Of a stretch of 61,860 bases of DNA, positions 7,809-15,847 are shown in pieces. Within the stretch, counting starts at the first letter, position 1. Each line of letters opens with the position of its first letter. The stretch comes from Roseiarcus sp037446355 (GTDB taxonomy: Bacteria; Pseudomonadota; Alphaproteobacteria; Rhizobiales; Beijerinckiaceae), in the NCBI GenBank assembly GCA_037446355.1, contig JBBIIT010000015.1, positions 1 to 61,860 on the forward strand, given 5' to 3'. Both the position numbers and the translations under genes were made by a program. The notes under the pieces were generated by a model, which saw only the letters and a list, made by a program, of their open reading frames with translations, was not told the DNA's origin and did not search any database.

Positions 7809-9161
7809 ATGAAACGACTACTGTTCCGCACGACGATGCTCGCCGTGCTCGCGGCCGCCACGGCCCTGGCGCGCGCGGCGGATTGCGACATCACGATCGG
7901 TATGGTGATGGAGCTGACCGGACCGGCCGGCGCCTACGGGCAAGCCGGAGCGAAAGCGGTCGAAATGGCCGTTCGCGACTTCAACGACGCGGGCGGCGTC
8001 AGCGGCCGCCACCTGATTACCGACACCCGGGACAGCCAAAGCCAAGGCGCCGTCGCCGTCGATCAGGCGACCCAACTCGTCAACATTAAGAAGGCGCCGG
8101 TCATCATCGGCGGCATCATATCCTCGGTATCGATCCCGATTCTTACTTCGGTCACGGCGCCCGCCGGTGTGATTTAGGTTTCGCCCGCCTCTTCCTCGCC
8201 GACGCTGACTCAGCTTGGCCGCGATGGCAAAACCAACGGCGTATTCTTTCGCACCATCACTTCAGATGCGTTGCAAGGTACGGCGGCGGCAAAATATGCG
8301 ATCGATTCGGGTTTGAAGAAAATCGCCATCATCAACGTCAACAACAACTTCGGCGTCAATATGACGAAAGAATTCTCGGTCGCTTACAAGAAGCTCGGCG
8401 GGACCATCACTTCGACGACGCCTTACAATGAAAAGCAAGCAAGCTACTCGGCCGAGGCGAGCCTCGGCGCTGGCGGGTGATCCAGACGCTCTCTATCTGG
8501 TCAGCTATCCGGTCGATGGCGCCACGATCGCGCGCGCCTGGATCTCAGGCAGCGGTTCCGCGAAATTCCTGCTCAATGACGGTATGAACTCTTCGGATTT
8601 CATCAAGGCCGTCGGAGCAAAGTTCCTCGACAATGCCTACGGCACTTCGGTGGGCGCCAGCGAAACCGCGTCGACAAAGTATTTCAACGCCAATTTCGAA
8701 ACGTTTTCCAAAGGTATAAAGCCTGACGCGCCCGCCGCGGACCGGTCCTATGACGCAGGCGCGATCGTGGCTCTGGCCGTGGCCAAGGCCGGGAAGGGTG
8801 ACGCCGCCGCGATAAAGGCCGCCATCCCGCAAGTCGTCGCGCAAAGCGACGAACCGATCCATGCCGGCAAGGAAGAGTTCGCCAAGGCGCTCAAGTTGAT
8901 CCATGAAGGCAAGCCGATCAAATATGAGGGCGTCATCGGCCCGGTCGCGTTCGATCAATTCGGCGACAACACCGGACCGTTCCGCCTTTGGCGCATCCAG
9001 GGCGGCGAGGTCAAGACGGTCGGCGAAATGAACGCCAATGAAGTGAGCAANNNNNNNNNNNNNNNNNNNNNNNNNNNNNNNNNNNNNNNNNNNNNNNNNN
9101 NNNNNNNNNNNNNNNNNNNNNNNNNNNNNNNNNNNNNNNNNNNNNNNNNNTGAGCAAATAG
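7809..9161 (+). pseudogene. Liv-type ABC substrate-binding protein, disrupted
   Basis: Starts with a signal peptide (MKRLLFRTTMLAVLAAATAL) and the periplasmic-binding fold of the Leu/Ile/Val family (CDITIGMVMELTGPAGAYGQ, FNDAGGVSGR). A TAG at 8175-8177 interrupts PAGVI/VSPASSSPTLTQ, where CAG is likely ancestral. The frame continues to YSAEAS near 8460, where a one-base shift moves the coding frame to ALAGDPDALYLVSYPVDGAT. The rest is intact up to the assembly gap. Joining the two sides of the gap gives the end V-S-K-stop at 9161. No Liv permease or ATPase genes are nearby. Position suggests former uptake of an aromatic or amino-acid substrate of the adjacent island. The lesions could also be draft sequence errors. 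Confidence 0.75.
9051..9150. other. assembly gap (100 N)
   Basis: Exactly 100 undetermined bases, the usual placeholder length for a gap of unknown size. The left flank ends in gtgagcaa and the right flank begins tgagcaaatag, so 7 bases (tgagcaa) are repeated on both sides. Merging them gives a sensible C-terminus for the binding-protein gene. The true gap is therefore probably zero or negative in length. Confidence 0.97.
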
Positions 9162-9283
9162 ACGCTCCGCGCCAAAGCCTCGCCACGCGGATTGTTGATC
9201 GCGTGGCGGACGGCGGGCCGTGGTCGCAACTTGGACTTGGGCGGCTCGAGCGCACGCCGCCAACTCGCGCCACCGCCGAGGCG

Positions 9284-10114
9284 TCACACGGATGAGAGAG
9301 CGCTTGTCATGGGATGATCCGCGCGCGACAGGCCGTCGATAACATTGAAATGGTGCTTGCCCGCTTCTTCGACCAGATCGACTTGGACGCCGAGCCCGGT
9401 CCAGATATTGGCGAGGAGCGAGCTCTGACGAATGAATTCGGGCCGTTCTTCGGCGCCCACCCAGCAGGTTAAATCGATACCGGCCTGGGGTTCGTGCAGC
9501 GCAGGACTCTCGGCAATCGCTTCGGCGGCGTCCAGGCGCAAGGTGGCGTTCATCGCGGTGTGCAAGAGCGGCCGTAGGTCATGCAAGCCGGAGATAGACA
9601 TGACCTTCCTGATCCGCGGCCGGAGCGCCGCGCGCAGCGGCGAGTCCCTCACGATCATTCGCGTAACGAGATGTCCGCCTGCTGAGTGCCCTATCAGGTG
9701 GATCGGCCCGGTTGTTTCGTCCGCCACTGCGGCTATCGCCGCCGCGATTTGTTGCGTGATCTCTGAAATACGCGCTTCTGGACAGAGTTCGTAAGACGGC
9801 ATGGCGACGGCGAAGCCTCGCGCCAACGGACCCTCGGCGAGGTGTGACCAGATGGATTTGTCAAACGCCATCCAGTAGCCGCCGTGGACAAAGACGACCA
9901 GACCTCGCCGTAGGCCATCGGGCAGGAACAAATCGTAGCGGTTGCGGTCAAGCGGCCCGTAGACGATATCGGCCCGCAGCCGGTTCGCCTGCATCATCCG
10001 CTCGCGAAACGCCATGGCGCGCGCCCGCCACCGCGCCGGATAATCGGCTCCGTCGGGAATGTGCGCCCCGTTGGCGTAAGCGTCGTCCCAGTCAATGATC
10101 TGCCTGCGGCTCAT
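9284..10114 (-). CDS. alpha/beta hydrolase, probable N-formylkynurenine formamidase
   Basis: 276 residues of the HGG-type esterase/arylformamidase group. The oxyanion motif HGGYW is at 77-81, the nucleophile is Ser144 in GHSAGG, and the catalytic His is His254 or His255 in GKHHFNVIDGL. Animal-type kynurenine formamidases share this HGGYW/GHSAGG layout; the other bacterial formamidase (KynB) is an unrelated metal-dependent family. It is divergent from the tryptophan/anthranilate operon, sharing a 217-base promoter region with it. Tryptophan 2,3-dioxygenase and kynureninase lie in that operon but no KynB does, so this enzyme fills the missing step: N-formylkynurenine to kynurenine plus formate. 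The specific activity is inferred from context. Confidence 0.8.
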   Translation of the reverse strand: MSRRQIIDWDDAYANGAHIPDGADYPARWRARAMAFRERMMQANRLRADIVYGPLDRNRYDLFLPDGLRRGLVVFVHGGYWMAFDKSIWSHLAEGPLARGFAVAMPSYELCPEARISEITQQIAAAIAAVADETTGPIHLIGHSAGGHLVTRMIVRDSPLRAALRPRIRKVMSISGLHDLRPLLHTAMNATLRLDAAEAIAESPALHEPQAGIDLTCWVGAEERPEFIRQSSLLANIWTGLGVQVDLVEEAGKHHFNVIDGLSRADHPMTSALSSV

Positions 10115-10249
10115 CGGAATCGTGCTCGTTCAATGGCCGCCGCGACGTCCTGACCGACGCCGACGCGACTGGATTTGCGCGCCCAACCGAGGGCTTTCGA
10201 TGTCTCGCCCTGAGGCTACGGCGTTGGATTATCGGCCCTATCGAATTAA

Positions 10250-10279
10250 AGTTCAAGTATGAAATTTCATACTTGAACT
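10250..10279. promoter_or_regulatory. 30-bp perfect palindrome, probable MarR operator
   Basis: The half-site AGTTCAAGTATGAAA is followed immediately by its exact reverse complement, with the centre between 10264 and 10265. It lies 53 bases before the monooxygenase start codon and about 135 bases upstream of the divergent formamidase. A MarR-family gene is inside the operon. MarR regulators of aryl-CoA pathways (for example BadR and CouR) bind A/T-rich inverted repeats of this kind, so this is the likely operator for both transcription units. Confidence 0.75.
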
Positions 10280-10331
10280 ATTTTCAGATCGGCGCCATAG
10301 TGGCCAAAGGGAGAAACAAGGACGCGGTCAC

Positions 10332-12632
10332 ATGAGAATCGCTTGTCTGGGCGGAGGCCCCGCCGGCCTCTATTTCGCGATCAGCGCCAAACTGCGCGAT
10401 CCCGCGCATGAGATCGTCGTGTTCGAACGCAACAGGCCCGACGACACCTTCGGCTGGGGCGTCGTGCTGTCTGACGAGACACTGACCAATCTGGCGGCTA
10501 ATGATCCGATCAGCGCGGAGGCGATCCGGTCGCACTTCGCCTATTGGGACGATATCGCCGTCCACTTTAAAGGCGTGAAAACCGTCTCTACCGGCCACGG
10601 CTTTTGCGGCATCGGCCGCAAGAGGCTGCTCACCATACTTCAGCGGCGTGCGCGCGATCTCGGCGTCGATTTGCGCTTCGAGACCGCCATCGACGGGGTC
10701 GCCGCTCTTTCGGCGCAATACGACCTCGTCGTCGCGGCGGACGGCCTGAATTCGCGCGCCCGCGCCGAATTCGCGGCGCGCTTCGAGCCAGATATCGAGA
10801 TACGCAAATGTAAATTCGTCTGGCTTGGCGTGCACCAAAAATTCGACGACGCCTTCACCTTCATATTTGAAAAGACTGAGCACGGTTGGATCTGGGCTCA
10901 CGCTTATCAATTCGACGCGGACACCGCGACATTCATCGTCGAGTGCAGCGAAGAGACCTGGAGCAAGTTCGGCTTTGCCGGCATGAGCCAGCAAGAGTCG
11001 ATCGGCGTATGCGAACGTATCTTCGCCAAATATCTCGGCGGCCATCCGCTGATGACCAACGCCAATCATATCCGTGGGTCGGCCTGGATCAACTTTCCAC
11101 GCGTGCTCTGCAAGAAGTGGTCCCATGGAAACATCGCCCTGCTCGGAGATGCGGCCGCGACCGCGCATTTCTCCATCGGCTCCGGCACAAAGTTGGCTAT
11201 GGAAAGCGCCATCGCCCTCGCCGAATATCTACACACTGAGAAGACAATTGCGGCGGCCTTCGCCAAATACGAGGACGAGCGCCGGATCGAAGTCCTGCGT
11301 CTACAATCGGCCGCGAGGAATTCGCTCGAATGGTTCGAGGAGATCGAACGCTATTTTCATCTGGACCCCGTGCAGTTCAACTATTCCCTCCTCACCCGGT
11401 CTCAACGCATCAGTCATGAGAACCTGCGCCTGCGCGATCCCGCGTGGCTGGAGAGCGCGGAGGCCTGGTTCCAGAAGTCGGCGGGCGCATCCGCCAACAT
11501 CCGGCGCGCGCCAATGTTCGCTCCTTTCCGGCTGCGTGATCTCAGGCTTAAAAACCGCGTTGTGGTCTCGCCGATGGCCCAATACCGGGCCGTGAACGGC
11601 GTGCCCACCGATTGGCATCTCATTCATTACGCCGAGCGCGCCAAGGGCGGCGCCGGGCTGGTGTCGATTGAAATGACCTGTGTCAGCCCGCACGGGCGCA
11701 TCACGCCGGGCTGCACGGGACTTTACGCGCACGAGCACGAGGCGGCGTGGAAACGGATCGTCGACTTCGTCCACACCGAAACGGAAGCGAAAGTTTGTTG
11801 CCAGCTCGGCCATTCCGGCCCCAAAGGTTCGACGCGTCTGGGTTGGGAGGGAATGGACAGACCCCTCGCCGAAGGCAATTGGCCGTTGATTTCGGCGTCC
11901 GCGATCGCCTGGTCGCCCGAAAACCAGACGCCCAAGGCGATGGACCGCGCGGATATGGTCCGCGTGCGCGACCAGTTCGTCGCATCCGCGCGGATGGCCG
12001 AACGCGCCGGGTTCGACATGATCGAGCTCCATGCCGCCCATGGTTATCTTCTTTCATCGTTCATCACGCCGCTGACCAATAATCGTGTCGATGAATATGG
12101 CGGCTCGCTCGCCAATCGCATGCGCTTTCCGCTTGAAGTGTTCCATGCCGTCCGCGCAGCGTGGCCGCAAGACAAGCCGATTTCCATTCGCATTTCCGCG
12201 AACGACTGGGTGGGTGCGCCCGGCGTGACGCCCGTCGAGGCGGTGGAAATCGCGAGGTTGTTGCAGCAAGCCGGCGTCGACATCTGCGACGTATCGGCGG
12301 GCCAGACTTCGCTAAAGGCGAAGCCGGTTTACGGCCGCATGTTTCAAACGCCGTTCTCCGATCGCATCCGCAATGAATCCGGCATGGCGACCATGGCGGT
12401 CGGCAATATTTACGAGCCCGATCACGTCAATTCGATTCTTCTGGCTGGCCGCGCCGATCTGGTTTGTCTGGCGCGCCCGCATCTTGCGGACCCTTACTGG
12501 ACGCTTCACGCGGCCGAGGCGCTGGGCGACACCGGCGAAGCCTGGCCGACGCCCTATTTGGCGGGGCGCGATCAATTGCGCCGACTCTCACAGCGCTCGC
12601 GGGCGACGCCGATCAAGGAGGAGCGTCCGTGA
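10332..12632 (+). CDS. 2-aminobenzoyl-CoA monooxygenase/reductase-like fusion
   Basis: 766 residues in two halves. The first (about 1-385) is a single-component FAD aromatic monooxygenase with the dinucleotide motif GGGPAG at 7-12, FGWGVVLSDETL, and the FAD-contacting segment around ALLGDAAATAHFSIGSG. The second (from about 395) is a complete Old Yellow Enzyme domain: FAPFRLRDLRLKNRVVVSPM, HAAHGYLLSSFITPLTNNR, SIRISANDWV. This architecture is that of Azoarcus 2-aminobenzoyl-CoA monooxygenase/reductase and of salicylyl-CoA 5-hydroxylase fusions. In anthranilate catabolism it hydroxylates and then hydrogenates the ring of 2-aminobenzoyl-CoA. The aminobenzoate substrate is favoured by kynureninase and the CoA ligase in the same run. 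The next gene overlaps its stop. Confidence 0.88.
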   Translation: MRIACLGGGPAGLYFAISAKLRDPAHEIVVFERNRPDDTFGWGVVLSDETLTNLAANDPISAEAIRSHFAYWDDIAVHFKGVKTVSTGHGFCGIGRKRLLTILQRRARDLGVDLRFETAIDGVAALSAQYDLVVAADGLNSRARAEFAARFEPDIEIRKCKFVWLGVHQKFDDAFTFIFEKTEHGWIWAHAYQFDADTATFIVECSEETWSKFGFAGMSQQESIGVCERIFAKYLGGHPLMTNANHIRGSAWINFPRVLCKKWSHGNIALLGDAAATAHFSIGSGTKLAMESAIALAEYLHTEKTIAAAFAKYEDERRIEVLRLQSAARNSLEWFEEIERYFHLDPVQFNYSLLTRSQRISHENLRLRDPAWLESAEAWFQKSAGASANIRRAPMFAPFRLRDLRLKNRVVVSPMAQYRAVNGVPTDWHLIHYAERAKGGAGLVSIEMTCVSPHGRITPGCTGLYAHEHEAAWKRIVDFVHTETEAKVCCQLGHSGPKGSTRLGWEGMDRPLAEGNWPLISASAIAWSPENQTPKAMDRADMVRVRDQFVASARMAERAGFDMIELHAAHGYLLSSFITPLTNNRVDEYGGSLANRMRFPLEVFHAVRAAWPQDKPISIRISANDWVGAPGVTPVEAVEIARLLQQAGVDICDVSAGQTSLKAKPVYGRMFQTPFSDRIRNESGMATMAVGNIYEPDHVNSILLAGRADLVCLARPHLADPYWTLHAAEALGDTGEAWPTPYLAGRDQLRRLSQRSRATPIKEERP

Positions 12633-13390
12633 CCCCGCTTGCTGGAAAGCGCGCCCTGGTGACGGGCGGCGGCTCCGGCCTGGGCGCCGCGATCGCCGTG
12701 GCGTTGGCCGGCGCGGGCGCGACAGTGGTCATAGCGGGACGCCGCGCGGCCGCGCTGGCGCAGACGGAGGCGAGATCGCAGCGCATTTCCAGCGTTGTGG
12801 CGGACGTGACGAATGAGAGGTCCGTTCTGGCGCTCTTTGATCATATCCAAACAACGATGGCTGGTCTCGACATCGCCGTCGCCAACGCGGGGGCCGCGAC
12901 CAGCGCGCCCCTTGCTCGCACTAGCCTCGATGCCTGGCGGGCGCAACTCGACGTCAATCTGACCGGCGTCTTTCTGACCTTTCGACATGCGCTGGCGGCG
13001 ATGACGTCGCGCGGCGACGGCCGCTTGATCGCCATCGCCTCGACCGCGGCGCTCAAGGGTTATCCCTACGTTCCAGCCTATTGCGCGGCAAAGCATGGCG
13101 TCATCGGCCTGACGCGGTCGCTGGCGCTTGAACTGGCGCGCACCGGCGTGACCGTCAACGCGATATGTCCGGGTTTCGCAACGACCCCGCTGCTGGAGCG
13201 TTCGCTCGACGCGATCGTGGCCAAGGCTGGAAAGAGCCGTGAAGAGGCGGAAGCCGCCCTCAGCAAAACGAACCCGCAAGGACGCTTCGTGCGGCCCGAA
13301 GAAGTCGCGCAAGCCGTCCTGTGGCTGTGCGGGCCCTATTCTGCGGCGGTGACCGGTCAGGCTATTTCAATATCCGGAGGCGAGACGTGA
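12629..13390 (+). CDS. short-chain dehydrogenase/reductase
   Basis: 253 residues of classical SDR. The cofactor motif TGGGSGLG is near residue 12, NAG is near residue 85, the catalytic Ser is in IAIAST, and the active-site motif YCAAKHG supplies Tyr and Lys. The C-terminal end SISGGET is typical of the FabG-like branch. The GTG start is preceded by AAGGAGGAG and overlaps the monooxygenase stop (GTGA). It probably oxidises a hydroxyl on the alicyclic CoA intermediate, or acts as a 3-hydroxyacyl-CoA dehydrogenase in the following beta-oxidation. The exact step is inferred from operon position. Confidence 0.88.
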   Translation: MTPLAGKRALVTGGGSGLGAAIAVALAGAGATVVIAGRRAAALAQTEARSQRISSVVADVTNERSVLALFDHIQTTMAGLDIAVANAGAATSAPLARTSLDAWRAQLDVNLTGVFLTFRHALAAMTSRGDGRLIAIASTAALKGYPYVPAYCAAKHGVIGLTRSLALELARTGVTVNAICPGFATTPLLERSLDAIVAKAGKSREEAEAALSKTNPQGRFVRPEEVAQAVLWLCGPYSAAVTGQAISISGGET

Positions 13391-13878
13391 GCGAGGCATT
13401 GGCGGAAGAATCGGCGAAGCCCGAGGTCAAGTCGCAGCGGCTGCGCGCATGGCTGCGCATGTTGAAAGCGACGCGGCGCGTCGAGGCGCATATTCGCGAA
13501 AGATTCCGGCTCGAATTCGAAACGACCCTTCCGCGTTTCGATGTGATGGCCGCGCTCGATCGCTTCGAGGGTGGGCTTAAAATGAGCGAATTGTCGACGG
13601 CATTGCGTGTCGCGAATGGCAATGTCACCGGGATCGTGGAGAGACTTGTCGCCGACGGGGCCGTGCTGCGCGTGCCGGTCGCTGGCGACAAGAGGGCGAC
13701 CTTGGTTGTGCTGACCAAAAAGGGGCGAGACGAGTTCTCCGCGATGGCGGCGACCCACCGTTTATGGGTGGACGAAATGTTCGAGCGCGTCTCGCCCGAG
13801 TTGTGCGATCAGATCGTCGCGGCGATGGACCTGATCGGCGCCTCGCCGGCCTACGCCAAGAAGGGGGAGCCGGCATGA
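13387..13878 (+). CDS. MarR-family transcriptional regulator
   Basis: 163 residues with the winged-helix core of MarR proteins: LPRFDVMAALDRFEGGLKMS, ELSTALRVANGNVTGIVERL (recognition helix), then the wing DKRATLVVLTKKGRDEF. The GTG start at 13387 overlaps the stop of the SDR gene, and its own stop overlaps the hydratase start. The regulator is therefore co-transcribed with the pathway genes. MarR proteins of CoA-dependent aromatic pathways are usually repressors released by the aryl-CoA ester. The 30-bp palindrome at 10250-10279 is the likely binding site, which would make the system autoregulated. Confidence 0.88.
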   Translation: MSEALAEESAKPEVKSQRLRAWLRMLKATRRVEAHIRERFRLEFETTLPRFDVMAALDRFEGGLKMSELSTALRVANGNVTGIVERLVADGAVLRVPVAGDKRATLVVLTKKGRDEFSAMAATHRLWVDEMFERVSPELCDQIVAAMDLIGASPAYAKKGEPA

Positions 13879-14687
13879 GCGGCATGGCGGAATTTGTCGC
13901 CGAACATTTCCGCTGGAGCCTGGAGAGCGGCGTGGCCGTCATTTCGCTCAATCGGCCCGAACGCAAGAACCCGCTGACCTTCGACAGCTATGCCGAACTG
14001 CGCGACTGTTTTCGTCGCCTCGCGGATGCCGACGACGTCGGGGCTGTCGTTTTCGGCTCCAACGGAGGCAACTTCTGTTCGGGCGGCGACGTGCATGAAA
14101 TCATTGGACCGTTGCTGCATACCGAGATCAAGGGCCTGTTGCGTTTCACGCGAATGACCGGCGACCTGGTCAAGGCGATGTTGGCTTGCGGCAAGCCGAT
14201 TATCGCGGCGGTTGACGGGATCTGCGTCGGCGCCGGGGCCATCATCGCAATGGCCTCCGACATACGCATCGCCACGCCCGCCGCGAAGACGGCGTTCCTT
14301 TTCACTCGCGTCGGCCTCGCGGGTTGCGATATGGGCGCCTGCGCCATGTTGCCTCGCATAATTGGTCAGGGCCGCGCCGCGGAGCTGCTCTTTACCGGTC
14401 GCGCGATGTCCGCCGACGAAGGCGAGCGTTGGGGCTTCTTCAATCGTATCGTCGATCCCGGCGTCCTCGACGCCGAGGCGCTCGCCCTCGCCCGGAAACT
14501 CGCCTCCGGTCCTGGATTCGGCCATATGATGACCAAGACGATGTTGCAGCAGGAATGGTCGATGTCGCTTGAGCAGGCGATCGAGGCCGAAGCGCAAGCC
14601 CAAGCGTTGTGCATGAAAACCAAGGATTTCGGCCGCGCTTATTCGGCCTTCGTCGCCCGTCAGGCGCCTGTCTTCGAGGGCGACTGA
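13875..14687 (+). CDS. enoyl-CoA hydratase/isomerase-family protein
   Basis: 270 residues of the crotonase fold. The CoA-binding and oxyanion segments are visible as NRPERKNPLTFDSY, GGNFCSGGDVHEI and AAVDGICVGAGAIIAMASD. Where classical hydratases have two glutamates, the second segment here reads FTRVGLAGCDMGACAMLPR, with an Asp at the matching region, as in ring-cleaving or specialised crotonases. It overlaps the MarR stop by 4 bases. A role in hydration or hydrolytic opening of the reduced ring from 2-aminobenzoyl-CoA is likely from context; ordinary beta-oxidation hydration is the alternative. Confidence 0.85.
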   Translation: MSGMAEFVAEHFRWSLESGVAVISLNRPERKNPLTFDSYAELRDCFRRLADADDVGAVVFGSNGGNFCSGGDVHEIIGPLLHTEIKGLLRFTRMTGDLVKAMLACGKPIIAAVDGICVGAGAIIAMASDIRIATPAAKTAFLFTRVGLAGCDMGACAMLPRIIGQGRAAELLFTGRAMSADEGERWGFFNRIVDPGVLDAEALALARKLASGPGFGHMMTKTMLQQEWSMSLEQAIEAEAQAQALCMKTKDFGRAYSAFVARQAPVFEGD

Positions 14688-14688
14688 A

Positions 14689-15846
14689 ATGGCCGATCGA
14701 AGCTTTCTCGACTGGCCTTTCTTCGAGGATCGGCACCGCACTCTGGCGGCCGAACTGGACCTCTGGGCGAAAGGCGCATTGCAGAGTATCGATCATGACG
14801 ATGTGGACCGCGCCTGTCGCAGCCTGGTGACGAGGTTGGGCGCCGCCGGCTGGCTCGCGCATTCGGCTCACGATCCCGACGACGACGACGCACATCTCGA
14901 CGTGCGCAGCTTGTGTCTGATTCGCGAGACGCTCGCCCGGCATGACGGGCTTGCGGATTTTGCCTTCGCGATGCAGGGCCTTGGAACCGGCGCGATCTCC
15001 CTGTTCGGCGACGTCGCGCAAAAGCGGCGCTGGCTGAACGAAACACGCGCCGGCCGGGCGATCTCCGCCTTCGCCCTAAGCGAACCGAAATCGGGGTCGG
15101 ACGTCGCCAACATCGAGCTTACCGCGCGAGCGGATGGAGAATCGTACATTCTCGACGGCGAGAAGACTTGGATCTCGAATGGAGGGATCGCCGATGTCTA
15201 CACCGTCTTCGCCCGTAGCGGTGAGGGGCCCGGCGCTCGGGGCCTTTCGGCGTTTGTCGTGCCGGCCGACACGCTTGGCCTCACAATCGCCGAGCGGCTC
15301 GAGGTCATCGCGCCGCATCCCCTAGCGAGATTGTCTTTCAGGAGCTGTCGTGTGCCGCGCGCCGCGCTGATCGGAGCGCCCGGACAGGGCTTTCGTATCG
15401 CTATGGCGGTGCTCGACGTCTTCCGCTCGACCGTCGCCGCCGCGGCGCTGGGTTTCGCGCGCCGAGCGCTTGACGAAAGCGTCGAACGCGCGACCGCGCG
15501 TCAACTCTTCGGCGCGCCGATGTCTTCCCTCCAGATGGTTCAAGCCCATATCGCCGAAATGGCGCTTGATGTCGACGCCGCCGCTCTGCTGGTCTACCGC
15601 GCCGCATGGCTCAAGGATCGCGGAGCCGCCCGCGTCACACGCGAAGCGGCGATGGCCAAGCTTTTCGCTACCGACCACGCGCAACATGTCATCGACAAGG
15701 CCGTGCAGATTCATGGTGGGGACGGCGTGCGCAAGGGCAGCGTCGTCGAGCGACTTTATCGAGAAATCCGTGCGCTGCGAATCTATGAGGGCGCATCGGA
15801 CGTTCAGAAAATCGTCATAGCCCGACAAACGCTTGGCGGAGGATAG
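14689..15846 (+). CDS. acyl-CoA dehydrogenase
   Basis: 385 residues with the standard three-domain acyl-CoA dehydrogenase layout. The FAD/substrate signature ALSEPKSGSDVANIELTA is near residues 125-142, DGEKTWISNGG follows, the C-terminal helical domain contains RQLFGAPMSSLQMVQ, and the end has IHGGDGVRKGSVVERLYREI with IYEGASDVQK. It starts 1 base after the hydratase stop. It should introduce a double bond into a CoA intermediate after ring reduction or opening, passing electrons to ETF. It is clearly distinct from the glutaryl-CoA dehydrogenase further down the operon. Confidence 0.88.
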   Translation: MADRSFLDWPFFEDRHRTLAAELDLWAKGALQSIDHDDVDRACRSLVTRLGAAGWLAHSAHDPDDDDAHLDVRSLCLIRETLARHDGLADFAFAMQGLGTGAISLFGDVAQKRRWLNETRAGRAISAFALSEPKSGSDVANIELTARADGESYILDGEKTWISNGGIADVYTVFARSGEGPGARGLSAFVVPADTLGLTIAERLEVIAPHPLARLSFRSCRVPRAALIGAPGQGFRIAMAVLDVFRSTVAAAALGFARRALDESVERATARQLFGAPMSSLQMVQAHIAEMALDVDAAALLVYRAAWLKDRGAARVTREAAMAKLFATDHAQHVIDKAVQIHGGDGVRKGSVVERLYREIRALRIYEGASDVQKIVIARQTLGGG

Positions 15847-15847
15847 G

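Noticed and set aside
8428..9153. Treating the second half of the Liv-type binding protein as an independent gene
   Set aside because: It starts in the middle of the binding-protein fold and continues the first half after a one-base shift, so it is part of the same broken gene.
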